DNA from: Siphonodentalium dalli
Taxonomy: Eukaryota; Mollusca; Scaphopoda; Gadilida; Siphonodentaliidae
Reading direction: 5' to 3'
Assembly (NCBI GenBank): GCA_032622095.1
Contig: CP136063.1
Coordinates: forward strand, 74,195,980 to 74,259,979
DNA: 64,000 bases
Part shown: in pieces, positions 10,806 to 21,200 of the stretch
Layout of the letters: every line of letters starts with the position of its first letter
Numbering within the stretch: position 1 is the stretch's first letter
Program-made: the position numbers and the translations under genes
Notes under the pieces: generated by a model
What the model saw: the letters and a program-made list of their open reading frames with translations, nothing else
Database searches by the model: none
What the model was told of the DNA's origin: nothing

Positions 10806-12529
10806 GGAATGGTGAATGCATCAATGTGTTTGGCTCCTGGATCCAAATGCCAGGAACAATATGTTGTAACCTTGGCGGATAATCGTGAAGCAAATAAATC
10901 AATTTCTGGGGGACCCCAAAGGGTGCATAATTGACTGAAGACGGTAGCATGCAGCGCCCAATCAAGGCGGTCATTAAACAGCCGAGATGGAGCGTCCGCA
11001 ACATTCACAGACCCAGGTATGTGAGAAATTGATAACCACATGTTATTGAGTTGACAGTACTGCCATATGGCATGACTTACGCCATTACACAGGATGGACT
11101 TAACCCCGCCCATGTTTTTAACATAAGCCATGGCTGTAGTACTATCAGTTAAGATAAGAACATGCTGATTTTTCAATTTTGGTAAAAAAGCCTGTAAACT
11201 GAACTTGATTGCGAGTAATTCCAAGCAATTGATATGCATACTACTCTCTCGTACAGACCAGCGGCCACCTATGGAAACACCAGAGCTGACCGCGCCCCAA
11301 CCATTCATACTACTGTCAGTATAAACTGTAACAGTTGGAGTTCCATGATCGATGCGACGGACCTGATTGTCAACATTCAACACCCACCAACTAAGTTCCC
11401 TTTTCATGGGGTCAGATATAGCCATAATGGCATCAAACGAACCACAGTTCTGTTTGAGAGCTTTAATTTTATTGATTTCTAACTGGCGATAATGAAGTTT
11501 TGCATACTCCACCGCAGAAAATGTTGAAATTAATAAGCCGATAACACTGGCCACTGTTCGAATAGAAGCATGATCGAGATTGAAGAGATCAGTGCAACCC
11601 TGTTTGACCTTTAGTTGTTTCTCGAGCGGCAGTGAAACGGTCATAGTCTCTGTATTTATAACATTTCCGAGATAAGTTATTTTCTGACTAGAAATGAGAA
11701 CCGACTTAGTTGGGTGAATAGTGAATCCAAGTCCGGTCAGTAACGAGGCAGTGATATGAACATTCATAGAACATAGAGAAGCGGAGGCACCCATACAAAG
11801 AATATCATCAATGAAGCTTGTAGTTGTGAATCCGTCGGATCTCAACTTTGATAAAACAGGTTTCAACAATTTGGTAAACAACCTGGGAGCCGCCGCATAG
11901 CCATTGGCGATGCAGGTATATTGATAAAGGATATCTTTCCACCTGAAGCGAAAGTATTTTTGATGTTGTTCAGCCAGAGACACTGCATAGTATGCGTGAC
12001 GAATATCAATGAGTCCCAGGTACATACCCGGACGAATGAGAGACAGAGCAGATTCAAATGTCTCCATTTTGAAATGATGGTATGGAACATACTCATTAAA
12101 TTTTTTAAGATTTAAAATGAGCCGAACTTCATTAGTGTTTGGCTTAGGTCGTATGAAGATGGGAGATATAAATTGTCCCGGTGTGTCGCACACCTCTTTT
12201 ATAACGCCGAGCGATAAAAGTTTTTGAATGGCCAAATTGACCGACGGAATTTCTGAAGTTTTCACATGATTTGGAATGCAACATCCAATGTATTGAAAAG
12301 GTGGACCTCTATCACCAAATTCGATGTGACAATGCTGAACAACATCCAAAATAATTGGGTCACTCGTAAGTGACCTCCAATTTGTAATAAATTTACACAA
12401 TTGGCCTGCAACAAACTTTTCATTATTGCATATAGAAGGGTTAAATTCCAGTGGTTTACATACCTGGGTTTGATTGTAAGAAGCTAACGTCGAGTCATCC
12501 CTCTGGAGGACCCCCGCCTGGAGTTTTTT
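10379..12529 (-). CDS. DIRS reverse transcriptase / RNase H / C-terminal module
   Basis: The RT phase is open from the frameshift heptamer to the stop at 10381-10379. The TTG at 12400 begins a 673-residue reading used here for numbering. RT motifs: motif A LIDIRHAYY (~130-138) and motif C FIDDI (196-200). RNase H: YTDSSMNGWGA (D361), CLELLA (E394), LTDS (D419) and HIPGSVNVADAPSR (~460-473). A further module follows with DLFASRLSAK, DAFTIPWG, LFPPFSLIARC and LPVWPTQSW (~500-570). It is conserved in DIRS-like elements and has been related to Dam-type methyltransferases; I regard that function as unproven here. The frame overlaps the recombinase ORF in another phase. With no usable ATG upstream of the domain, expression probably depends on frameshifting. 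Confidence 0.9.
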   Translation of the reverse strand, partial: KKLQAGVLQRDDSTLASYNQTQVCKPLEFNPSICNNEKFVAGQLCKFITNWRSLTSDPIILDVVQHCHIEFGDRGPPFQYIGCCIPNHVKTSEIPSVNLAIQKLLSLGVIKEVCDTPGQFISPIFIRPKPNTNEVRLILNLKKFNEYVPYHHFKMETFESALSLIRPGMYLGLIDIRHAYYAVSLAEQHQKYFRFRWKDILYQYTCIANGYAAAPRLFTKLLKPVLSKLRSDGFTTTSFIDDILCMGASASLCSMNVHITASLLTGLGFTIHPTKSVLISSQKITYLGNVINTETMTVSLPLEKQLKVKQGCTDLFNLDHASIRTVASVIGLLISTFSAVEYAKLHYRQLEINKIKALKQNCGSFDAIMAISDPMKRELSWWVLNVDNQVRRIDHGTPTVTVYTDSSMNGWGAVSSGVSIGGRWSVRESSMHINCLELLAIKFSLQAFLPKLKNQHVLILTDSTTAMAYVKNMGGVKSILCNGVSHAIWQYCQLNNMWLSISHIPGSVNVADAPSRLFNDRLDWALHATVFSQLCTLWGPPEIDLFASRLSAKVTTYCSWHLDPGAKHIDAFTIPWGNYHLCYLFPPFSLIARCIQKIARDLATCILILPVWPTQSWFSVLMTALTDYPRLLPHQPDLLRRPRSADVHPLFPKLKLMACRVSGNNSEVQDFLSTLPTLSYAPGDHLPKNSTQFILRDGSSTATTGKLIQFHQLSQK

Positions 12530-13611
12530 GCCCCTCGTGGATAAGGGTATGTAGCTGTGGAACTGGCGTCCCGATATTGGTAACCTCCACGGGTGGGAAT
12601 TTTCCCCCCACCGTGACCACGACCACGACCACGAGTAGATACTTGACGCTGTCCGGATCCATGGGACATGCGGCTTCCTAGTTTGGAGGTATCCTCGATC
12701 TCTCTAGCTGTTTCGGAAATATTATCACCGAACAACTGACTCGTGTATGGACGCGAGTGAGTGCACAACTGCACATAGTTGGAATTTAAGTCTGGCTTTA
12801 GAAGCTCTCGACGGATCATGTTGATTTGGAAATTCCCGTGGCCTAACAAAGCCATCGCATCGTTGGTATCATCGATGAGTCGGCCAATTTCCGGACACTC
12901 CGTCTCGAGACGGGCCGCTGTATCCAGGACCTTTGAGAGTATTACAGCTGACTTTATCAGAGAGAGTTCGATGTTTTGTAATTTGACATCGTGGGATCGA
13001 ACAGGCGCTGACAACACATCCCAAATGATCTGGTTTACACGCACTGTCTGCAAACCGACACAATTCTCTGGACGAGCATTTTGTTCGTCCTTGGTGAGGG
13101 ACCGATACTGTTCTTCATCAATGCCCTTCAAAAACATCGCAGAAATTGACTCTGCAAGAACAGGTTCGATTTTCGGTGCCAGAATTTCTTGGCTTTTCAT
13201 ACGTTTTGCCATATTACTAAATCGGCTGCTGGAAGGAATATCCTCAGCACCATTCCCAAAGTCTGCATGACTTGTTGTTTCAATTTGTTCTGATTCGGCA
13301 TCGCCAGTGTCAGAATATGAATAATGGTATTCACCTTGACCATGCTCGAGGTCAGTGAGCCGAGAAGCCATCTCTACAATTCGACCACCCTGGACCTGCT
13401 GCACTTCAGCTATTTGGCGCAGTTGTTTTAAAATTTCGGCGCTCATCGAGTCGCTCGCAGTCGCAGGTTGTGGCCTCTGACGAATTTCCATTTTCGAGGC
13501 AGAATTCGGAAGAGCCGGCGATGCCGGTAACTTTTGCTTCCCTTTTGTACTGCCGGTAAGCGCTGGCTTCTGCGAAGCCGCTTCTGACAGTACTGATAGG
13601 GATGATTCCAA
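12484..13611 (-). CDS. DIRS gag-like protein
   Basis: The open frame spans 375 codons. A TAG precedes the first codon, a TTG at 13611, and the first in-frame ATG is at 13491 (residue 41), so the start is uncertain: about 335 residues from the ATG. The N-terminal part contains a heptad-like stretch (ILKQLRQIAEVQQV). The C terminus is rich in Arg/Gly (RGRGRGHGGG, GAKNSRRGSSRG), as in RNA-binding gag tails. The role inferred from DIRS elements is a nucleocapsid-type protein that packages element RNA. No CCHC knuckle is seen. An A-AAA-AAC heptamer lies 13 codons before the stop and leads into the RT frame. Confidence 0.82.
   Translation of the reverse strand: MESSLSVLSEAASQKPALTGSTKGKQKLPASPALPNSASKMEIRQRPQPATASDSMSAEILKQLRQIAEVQQVQGGRIVEMASRLTDLEHGQGEYHYSYSDTGDAESEQIETTSHADFGNGAEDIPSSSRFSNMAKRMKSQEILAPKIEPVLAESISAMFLKGIDEEQYRSLTKDEQNARPENCVGLQTVRVNQIIWDVLSAPVRSHDVKLQNIELSLIKSAVILSKVLDTAARLETECPEIGRLIDDTNDAMALLGHGNFQINMIRRELLKPDLNSNYVQLCTHSRPYTSQLFGDNISETAREIEDTSKLGSRMSHGSGQRQVSTRGRGRGHGGGKIPTRGGYQYRDASSTATYPYPRGAKNSRRGSSRGMTRR
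12523..12529 (-). promoter_or_regulatory. Candidate -1 ribosomal frameshift site (A AAA AAC)
   Basis: On the minus strand the gag codons here are GCA AAA AAC, so the heptamer AAAAAAC is phased exactly as X XXY YYZ. A -1 slip enters the reading phase that stays open through the gag stop and into the RT ORF. The RT phase has no ATG between this site and the RT domain. A downstream pseudoknot was not identified by eye, although the next ~25 bases are GC-rich. Confidence 0.65.
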
Positions 13612-13754
13612 CTACGTTGGGATCTTTTAGTGACATATTTTCTTCTATGGCGGCAAAACACGTGCCAGTAATTTGCGAAGAAAAATGTCGTGACTTTCTT
13701 CGTTGACGCTTAAAGCACAACTGTTGGGCGGACAGTTGCGCATGCGCAAGGCAC

Positions 13755-13798
13755 TCCCCTAGTCAAGGACGACCTGATTGGTTGGCGTATATATAATT
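13755..13798. repeat. DIRS right inverted terminal repeat (element 5' end)
   Basis: 44 bp reverse-complementary to 9498-9541. Immediately inside lies GCGCATGCGCAACTGTCC (minus strand), which is also present in the adjoining short element. Confidence 0.93.
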
Positions 13799-14439
13799 GT
13801 ATGTAACAGTGATTAATTGAATTTTTCTAAAACATGGAAAATTCCCAATTTTGGTCTGTAAAGACACATTTTCCCCAATTTCCCAAAATAGTCAGAAAAA
13901 TCCCTGGTTCTAAAAAATGGAAGAAATCCTGAGTTAATCCTCTGTATCGGGCAGATATACCCTTGTCAGATGTCACTATTGGAAGATCCTGAAAAGTCAT
14001 GTGCTACGGACTGCATTTTCTTTTATCTCAGAAGTAACCATATTTGACTGCACACTGTGACCACTGTTTTTGAACAGGCCTGCTCTACATTTCCATATCT
14101 CTTGACAATTGTAACAATTTTTTTGTGGAAACTATTTTGAATGGGACAGACTCAATTGTGTTATAATATATACATGAGCCATTCTAATATGAAATCCTCT
14201 GACGATTCAAGGTCCCTCAGTTTGCAAGAATATATGTATCTATTAAATAGAATGATTTATATACTTTAATGCTTTCTTCTATGTATCTGTTTTGCTAGAT
14301 CATTATAGGAATGCCCTGATTTCCATCCCCTTATAAATATGACAGTTGAGAAGATATAATTGTTGAAGTGACTTAATTCGGTCACCATTTGTCGAGATTG
14401 TGAAATTGGAATGCCAAAAACTATTTAGAACGATATGGA
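13799..14439. other. Unannotated AT-rich sequence
   Basis: No gene or terminus recognised. Confidence 0.4.
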
Positions 14440-15360
14440 GATGGCCTGGGAGATGACTATATATAACTTTGTTGGATATCGGCGAATTGAACAATCTTAT
14501 CAATGCTAGTGAATCTCCTCTCGCCATCCATGACCCAAACGACACCAAATGTGATTTAATTCATCATATCATTAGAGAAGAACGTGCATGAATTTGGTGG
14601 AATTAGTTCTAAATATATTTGTATCAACTTTGGTGCAACTCCCCTCATGCATGACCTTTGTCATATTTAAACCACGTCTATTAGACTCATGCATGCATGA
14701 TATAATGGAGATGATTATATATAAATTTGGTGGTAATCAGCAACTAAACAAATTCATATCATAGTTATTACCCCCCCCCCCCCCCCCCCCCATCTCACAC
14801 ACAAACGGCACCAATTTGGCATCTTTAAATCACACGATTATATTCCTCGTATCACGGAGAAGAATAATATATCAATTTGGTCGAAATCTGCACTAAAAAT
14901 AGCCCCTTCCATGACACCAACAACGTCACTTGAGAAAATTTTAATCCGCACCATTATCTTACTCGTAAAAAGTTACCCCTGCTAGACCACCTTGGTGCCA
15001 TCTCGACTCACCCAAACGGCACCAATTTGGCGCATTTAAACCACACGATTAGATTACTCGTATCACGGAGAAGAATATGTATCAATCAGCAGGAAATCGG
15101 CGCTAAACATATTGTTTATCAATTTTGTGTCCCTCTCACCCTCTAGGCACCCCTGACTAGCCTGAATGGCCCCACTTTTGACATCTTTAAACCACACAAT
15201 TAGACTCCTGATATCATGGAGATTATTATTTGTAAGTTTGGTGCTAATCCGTGACTAAACAAATTTTTATCAAATTTAGTGCCCACCCCCATCTCTCACC
15301 AAAGCAGCACCAATATGACGTATTTAAAACCACATGATTAGGATCCTCATATCATGGATA
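14440..15360 (+). repeat. Degenerate tandem repeat, ~165-190-bp units
   Basis: Landmarks recur in order about six times with heavy divergence: AAACGGCACCAATTTGGC, TTTAAACCACACGATTAGA, CTCGTATCACGGAGAAGAAT, ATCAATTTGGTG and ACTAAACA. Copies start near 14520, 14690, 14800, 14995, 15160 and 15300. Unit length drifts because of indels, and one copy includes a ~20-bp poly-C tract (about 14771-14790). Probably an old satellite or decayed multi-unit element. Confidence 0.65.
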
Positions 15361-15445
15361 AGGCCAAAAAAAAACATGTCTGTTTCCGATAACATGGGGA
15401 AAATTTTCCAGGTAGGCAGGCAGGGTTTTTTTTTTTTTTACACTT
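15361..15445. mobile_element. Half-copy of the GGCCAAAG TIR element
   Basis: AAGGCCAAAAAAAAACATG followed by TGTTTCCGATAAC resembles the terminus of the 1331-2578 element. A poly-T tract follows and no matching right end was found. Confidence 0.45.
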
Positions 15446-15770
15446 TTTTTTTTTTAACCGGCCATTTGAAAGTGATAAAATAGTGTAGTACACCCTTTTA
15501 ACATGTATTATAAAATTGGCATGCTTTTATACATGCTAACTGGTAATATATTATGCAGCTTGCTGGACTATTATGTCATGTATTAGGTGTTAAAGATATT
15601 TTCTAGCTCTAGTATGTGCTCCAGTGTGAAAATTCAATGTATAAGGCTATGGCCATGGGTTTAGAGTTATTCCTCTTACATACATGTAGTCCATACATCT
15701 ACCAGCCCACAATGCAACAGTAGCATCTGATACCTTTATTTACAAATTACATGTGACCATAACAATGTTA

Positions 15771-15890
15771 CTGACTGTTCTCCCCGAGAGCTTTCCAATG
15801 AATGGCAACAAGCCTTATTTCCAACTAAATCCTGAAAAGTTACACATAATTCTGCTGTAGTTAAAGAGTCGATTACATAGGGCATTACTG
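15771..15890. mobile_element. Mariner-like palindromic MITE (family D), diverged copy
   Basis: The right half matches the family D consensus (TAATTCTGCTGTAGTTAA, GGGCATTACTG) followed by TA. The left end is diverged. Better copies lie at 19113, 33284, 41381 and 54927. Confidence 0.6.
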
Positions 15891-16139
15891 TATGTTGTGG
15901 TGTACTCTCCGAAACTTGACATTCTGAACTTTGTCTTATTGGTGTCTTTTTGAAGTTGATGACCTCGGAGATTTGCAATCGCTAATATATTGTACTGCCA
16001 ACAGGTCGTGCATACCAGCATTTCAATGAAGATTGTTACCATGAAGCTTTGATAATTAAAACATGTACTGTCAATTTCCGATTCCACGTGTGCCAATATG
16101 GGTACCTGTGTTCCTAAATATAAACATGTTATGTAGTCA

Positions 16140-17335
16140 CAGTGACTTCATTTTTAGCTATTTTGGAACTATGGACATGTGTTGGCGTCAATCCATGTGT
16201 GCGTCGATGAACAATTTCCTATAGCACACCCTACTGTAGGTTATATCCCTCATACAATATGTAGACTTATACAAATGAACGCCTCGATCGTCTGTCAAAA
16301 CCGGAGTTGATCCATTGCAAAAATTCATGATTGGTGGATAGGAAGACAGCCTGTCCATTCTATTGCACCCAGCTGGGAGTAATTAGTGTGATGTAGTTTT
16401 GCCAGAAATGATAACTGAGTCCAATGATACCTGAGACAAGTGATACCTAATTCCGAGTCAAATGATACCAGGGACAAGTGATACCTAATTCCGAGTCAAA
16501 TGATACCTGAGACAAGTGATACCTAATTCCGAGTCAAATGATACCCGGGACAAGTGATACCTAATTCCGAGTCAAATGATACCCGGGACAAGTAATACCT
16601 AATTCCGAGTCAAATGATACCTGAGATAAGTGATACCTAATTCCATGTCAAATGATACCTGGGACAAATGATACCTAATTCCATGTCAAATGATACCTGA
16701 GACAAGTGATACCTAATTCCGAGTCAAATGATACCTGAGACAAGTGATACCTAATTCCGAGTCCAGTTATTCTCGAGACAAGTGATACCCAATTCCGAGA
16801 TAAATGATTAATTAACTTCTAATTAGCGATAAGACAATATAAAAAAAATAATGGTATCATTTGTCTCAGGAAGGTATCATTTGACTCGAAAAGAAGGTAT
16901 CATTTGACATGAGATTATATATCACTTGACCTTTTTCGTAGAGTATCAGTTGGTTTGGGTATCACTTGACCTGCACCCAAAGTCATCGATATTTCCGAAA
17001 TTCATTAAAAACATGGCCACCAGCATCCATCATTGATTTCTCATTTTACACCTTACAGACCACATTCCTCATTCAATCATCGCCAATATTCATATAGATC
17101 TTCTGTGTGACCACTAGATGGGAGCCATAAAATATTTCTGAATTTCGTTGAAAAATATTATACTCTTTGCATGACTAAATCCTTTAGCACATCCTACTGG
17201 CCACATGCCTCATCCAATTGTCACTAAATTCATATGGATCTCTTTCCTTATTGCTCCATTGACGGTAATCTATGACATTATTACCTTTCCAAGTTGATAG
17301 CTCTATACATGTGTCATTGACACATTCATTTAATA
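16140..17335 (+). mobile_element. Diverged family A modular repeat interrupted by a minisatellite
   Basis: It starts with a head-like TTTTTAGCTATTTTGGAAC and CCATGTGTGCGTCGATGAAC at ~16154-16214. It continues at ~16990 with units containing ACATGGCCACCAGCATCC and CTCTTTGCATGACTAAATCC. It ends with the family A tail (GCTCCATTGACGGTAATC, CCTTTCCAAGTTGA) and a perfect 17-nt palindrome ATGTGTCATTGACACAT (~17310-17326). This matches the tails at ~32330-32395 and ~33215-33280. The middle is occupied by the 38-bp minisatellite. Confidence 0.6.
16418..16975. repeat. 38-bp minisatellite with an inverted flank
   Basis: A 38-bp unit made of two related 19-bp halves (AGTCAAATGATACCTGAGA and CAAGTGATACCTAATTCCG) repeats about 10 times at 16425-16805. 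From ~16850 to 16975 the same motif recurs in inverse orientation (GGTATCATTTGTCTCAGG, GGTATCATTTGACTCG), so the block is an interrupted palindrome. GCACCCA-type sequences lie outside both edges. Confidence 0.85.
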
Positions 17336-17387
17336 TACCGGTATGTATTTTTCTAAAACTTTATGTGAGCATTCTTGTATATTTCAG

Positions 17388-18261
17388 ATGTATTAACCAA
17401 GAATCTATTGTGCAAGGACGTCTGTTGATCAAAACATAATATATTTTCAAGATGGAGGAACGTAGTTCTATTGAAAGAAGTGAATCTTTTCTGAAAGAAG
17501 AGGGTAAAGATGTCATAATAACAAATACGGCAGAGAATGGATTCATTGAAAATGGGAGTGTTGACCAGGATATGAACATACGAGTAGATAACGAATCTCC
17601 AAAAATTAATGAGAATTCCAATGCAGTTTGCGAGGATTCACTTTCTAATGATCATGCTGCCCCAGATCTTGTTGGATGTAAAGATTGCAGTAAAGATTGC
17701 AGTAAAGATTGTGGTGACACAACGGTTGTGAATACGGTGAACACAGATGTTGTTACTACAGACATTACTTCTCCGAAATATGAAGAGAGTGAGAATTTAA
17801 ATAACTCGCATAAATCAACCAACATGAACTCTGATCTTGTTGCAGACATTACGCCCCACAAGAATGAAGAGTGTGAGATCTTTAATGATTCAAAAAAAAA
17901 TTCTGATGTGACAAATAATTTGGAACAAGAAATCAAGCCGTCCAAAGTTGAAGGGACTGAAAGCATAAATGGCTCGCAAGAAGTCTCTGAGCATATAGCA
18001 AGTCAAGAGAGTATTGCACTAAATAGTAGTGTGCCAAACAATCAAGAAGAATCAAATGGGGACAATGAGACCAAAGATGTTAATACCAATAAGGATGAAG
18101 ATAATAAAAACAAAGCAGAGGAGGCTGCTGAAAAAGTTTTTGACAAAGATGACATTGAGGAGAATGACAAAGTTGATGAGCGATTGTTGCAGTCAGAAGA
18201 AAGCAGCAAACCTGAGGATGAATATGATGATATCCTAGGGAACGGTCTACTCACTAAGAAG
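17388..18261 (+). CDS. FKBP8: FKBP8 exon 1 (5'UTR + residues 1-270)
   Basis: The exon opens after the acceptor at 17387. The ATG at 17452 starts [17 protein letters not shown]. The region is highly charged and low in hydrophobics, with a short internal repeat [14 protein letters not shown] (~residues 75-88) and an acidic stretch [19 protein letters not shown]. It ends in [12 protein letters not shown] and is followed by GCAAGT, a GC donor in phase 0. The reading runs only 9 codons into the intron before a TAA. Vertebrate FKBP8 also has an acidic N terminus but a much shorter one. Confidence 0.88.
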
Positions 18262-21200
18262 GCAAGTACAATTAAGCCCTTATTTATTTAATGTGTATAT
18301 CAACGAGATTAGCGAAAGAGTGAACACGTGTGACGTTGGGTGCATTGTTGCCAATTTGTTGGCAGTGCAAAAATCAATCATTTATGTTATGCTGATGATA
18401 TGTGTATTATTGCACCATCTTTGGAGGGACTACTTCGTTTGTTGAGAATATGTGAACACGAGGCTAAGAAGATTTATTTAACTTATAATATTATAAAAAC
18501 TGTGGGGATGACTTTTATCCCTAAATCTTTTCACATTCGGTCATTTCCAAAACTATACTTAATGGGCAATGAACTTAAGTTCGTGTCCTCCTATAAGTAT
18601 CTTGGACATATACTCAACAAAGATGTTTCCGATGATATAAATGATATTATGCGTCAATATCGGTCTATATGCTCTTGCTCAAATATGCTTTTTTTTACAA
18701 ATGTTCGCCTAATGTGAAAATGTATTTATTTCAAATATTCGTATCTCCATTATATTGTGCTCATCTTTGGATGAACTATACCAAACAATGTTATAGAAAA
18801 CTTGCAGTTTGTTATAATAATGCATACAGAAAATTTATGGGTTATGAGAGATCATGTAGTGCGAGTGGGATGTTTGTAGGTGACAGAATGTGATCTCTGA
18901 CAATGTTGATTCGAAAGAGTGTGTATGGATTTCGTGTAAGAATTTATAAATCTTTAAACAGTATTTTGAATGCTATTTGTAACTCAGATCTGATCTATCG
19001 GTCTAATTTATTCAATCATTGGAATCAACTTCTTTATATTTAATTTGTAATTATATGTTGTATGTATGACTATATATGGGCATATCTTGCCTGAAATAAA
19101 CACAATACAATACAGTAATGCCCTAGATAATCGACTCCTTAACCACAGCAGAATTATGGGTAATTATTCAGGATTTAGTCGGAAATATGGCTTGTTGCCA
19201 TTCATCAGAAAGCTCTCATCGTTCTGATGAATGGAAAAATCCTGCAAAATTACCCATAATTCTGCTGTGGTTAAGGTGTCCATTATTTAGGGAATTACTG
19301 TATCTCACCATCAGGCCTCAAATTATATTGCTGGACATTTGCATAATTAGGTCCCCAGAGGGTTAATATAGTGACTCTACCCCGCATAGCAGGCTAGCAT
19401 CACCAAATTCATCCTCTGGGATCCTCATTTTGCATGACCTCATCTGCTATGGGAGACCTTGACACAGATTTAAGTTCCCAAATGATGATGATGGTGATAT
19501 GTACCCATTGGGCACCTTGATTATGCATTGTCGTCTGCCAATTTGGGGGTATAGATAAACTGAAAAACTTGTTAATTTGATAATAGAGATATTTACCAGA
19601 GAAGATGAAGCCTAAGCAGAATAAGGTCCACAGAGCATCACTACTCTCAGGTGCCTAATAATCGTGACGGCCTAATAATAGTGATTGGTGGGGATTTAGG
19701 CTGAAATTAATAATAGTGATGGCAATTTCACTCTATGTCTCAATGCCAAATAATAGTGATCGTTGGGAATTTTCTCCAAAATTAATAATCGTGCTGACAC
19801 TATTATTAGGCACCTGAGAGTAAACTCACCCTCTGGGGACCCCATTCTGCAAATAGTAGAGGCTCTTATGTCCATTTTTAGGCTCCCGTGTGCATTTTGT
19901 GAAGAAATATAGCCACAATGCTCATGATGTTGCTTGATATCTCGGGCACCAGAAAACAAATGTTAGACACCTGGGGGTCGCGACTGGGTGGATTTATGAC
20001 GTCATCAAGATGGCCGCCACCCAAAATTTCAGAGTAGGCACTGAATCAGTTAGATTAATAGCTAGTAGTGATTTATGGTATGAAATATAATATTGCTCTA
20101 CTGTTGTGATACTATGATAACAGGCTTCACTTTGACAGAAAAATTTACCACATTTAACCAAGATGGCCGCCAAAATGGTGACCAAAATGGCGACCAAAGT
20201 TCTGGAAAATGATGAATTTTCACACATGTCTCTTAAAACATTCAAGGTTGTTTGAAATCGGTGGCTAATAGCAACTTAATTTTAAATACATTTGAATACC
20301 TAACCATTTGAACATGATAATATGTCTTACTTTGGGTCTTTATTCCTACAAAATGTCGTCAAAATGTGAATTCATAAGATATGCTATGAAAATTTACCAA
20401 ATATCGATTTTGTAATTCGAGCTAAGTGTTAACCAGAAAATAGCTCAATATGATGACAAACATTTGCAACAGGTTTAAACATATAGATTGCCATATAATT
20501 ACAACCAAAAAAGTACATCTGTATTCAAGATGGCGACAAAAATGGTTGCCAAAATTGATAAATCACTAATATTTGTCAAATTTTCTTTGATATCACTCCT
20601 AATGTGCGATTTAGTGAATATAGGTGAATATATTTGCTCCGTGTTGGCGTAATAACATGGAGATATGAAACAATATGAATAGTTTGTGAACAATGGCTGT
20701 TTATACTAAAAAATTTGATAGAATGAAACGACGAAAATGAGATGAAATCATCAAAATGGCAACCATGAACAATTTCATAGTTGACATTGAGTCTGGAAGG
20801 AAAATTTAAATAATGAAATGATTATGTTTCGCGACCAATAATACCATTGGATCACACTTCATCTTGACGGTGCAATTTGGACCTCAAAATCCAAGATGGC
20901 TCCCAAAACGGCAACCGAAATTCTAATAATTGATGATTTTTCACACTCGCCTCTTAAATTATTCACAGCAGTTTGAAATCGGTGGCTAATAGCAACCTTA
21001 TTTTGAATAAATTATACTATCTAATCATTCGACAACCATGATATGTTAGATTAACATATTATTATCCATATGAATCTAAATTCAGGATGGTGACTCAGAT
21101 GGTTATCAAAATGGAGAAATCATCCATATTTGCTAGTTTTCATTGGTAACGCTCCTAAGGTGGGTTTCAGTGACTACTGGTAAACACATTTGTTTCCCTG

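Larger units (their letters stand above)
9498..13798 (-). mobile_element. Complete DIRS-like (tyrosine-recombinase) retrotransposon
   Basis: This 4301-bp element is bounded by 44-bp inverted terminal repeats (9498-9541 and 13755-13798) beginning AATTATATATACGCC. On the minus strand it carries gag, RT/RNase H plus a downstream module, and a tyrosine recombinase, in the order and overlap typical of DIRS elements. There are no direct target duplications, as expected for recombinase-mediated integration of a circular intermediate. Flanks are GTT|AATT on the left and AATT|GTA on the right. All three frames are uninterrupted and the catalytic motifs are present, so this copy could be recent or active. 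Transposition has not been shown. Confidence 0.92.

Noticed and set aside
12779-13270. 163-codon plus-strand frame opposite gag
   Set aside because: Antisense shadow of the DIRS gag frame; no recognisable motif.
18340-18893. Second coding exon of FKBP8 or host gene
   Set aside because: The YADD and flanking motifs identify it as reverse transcriptase from a LINE fragment.
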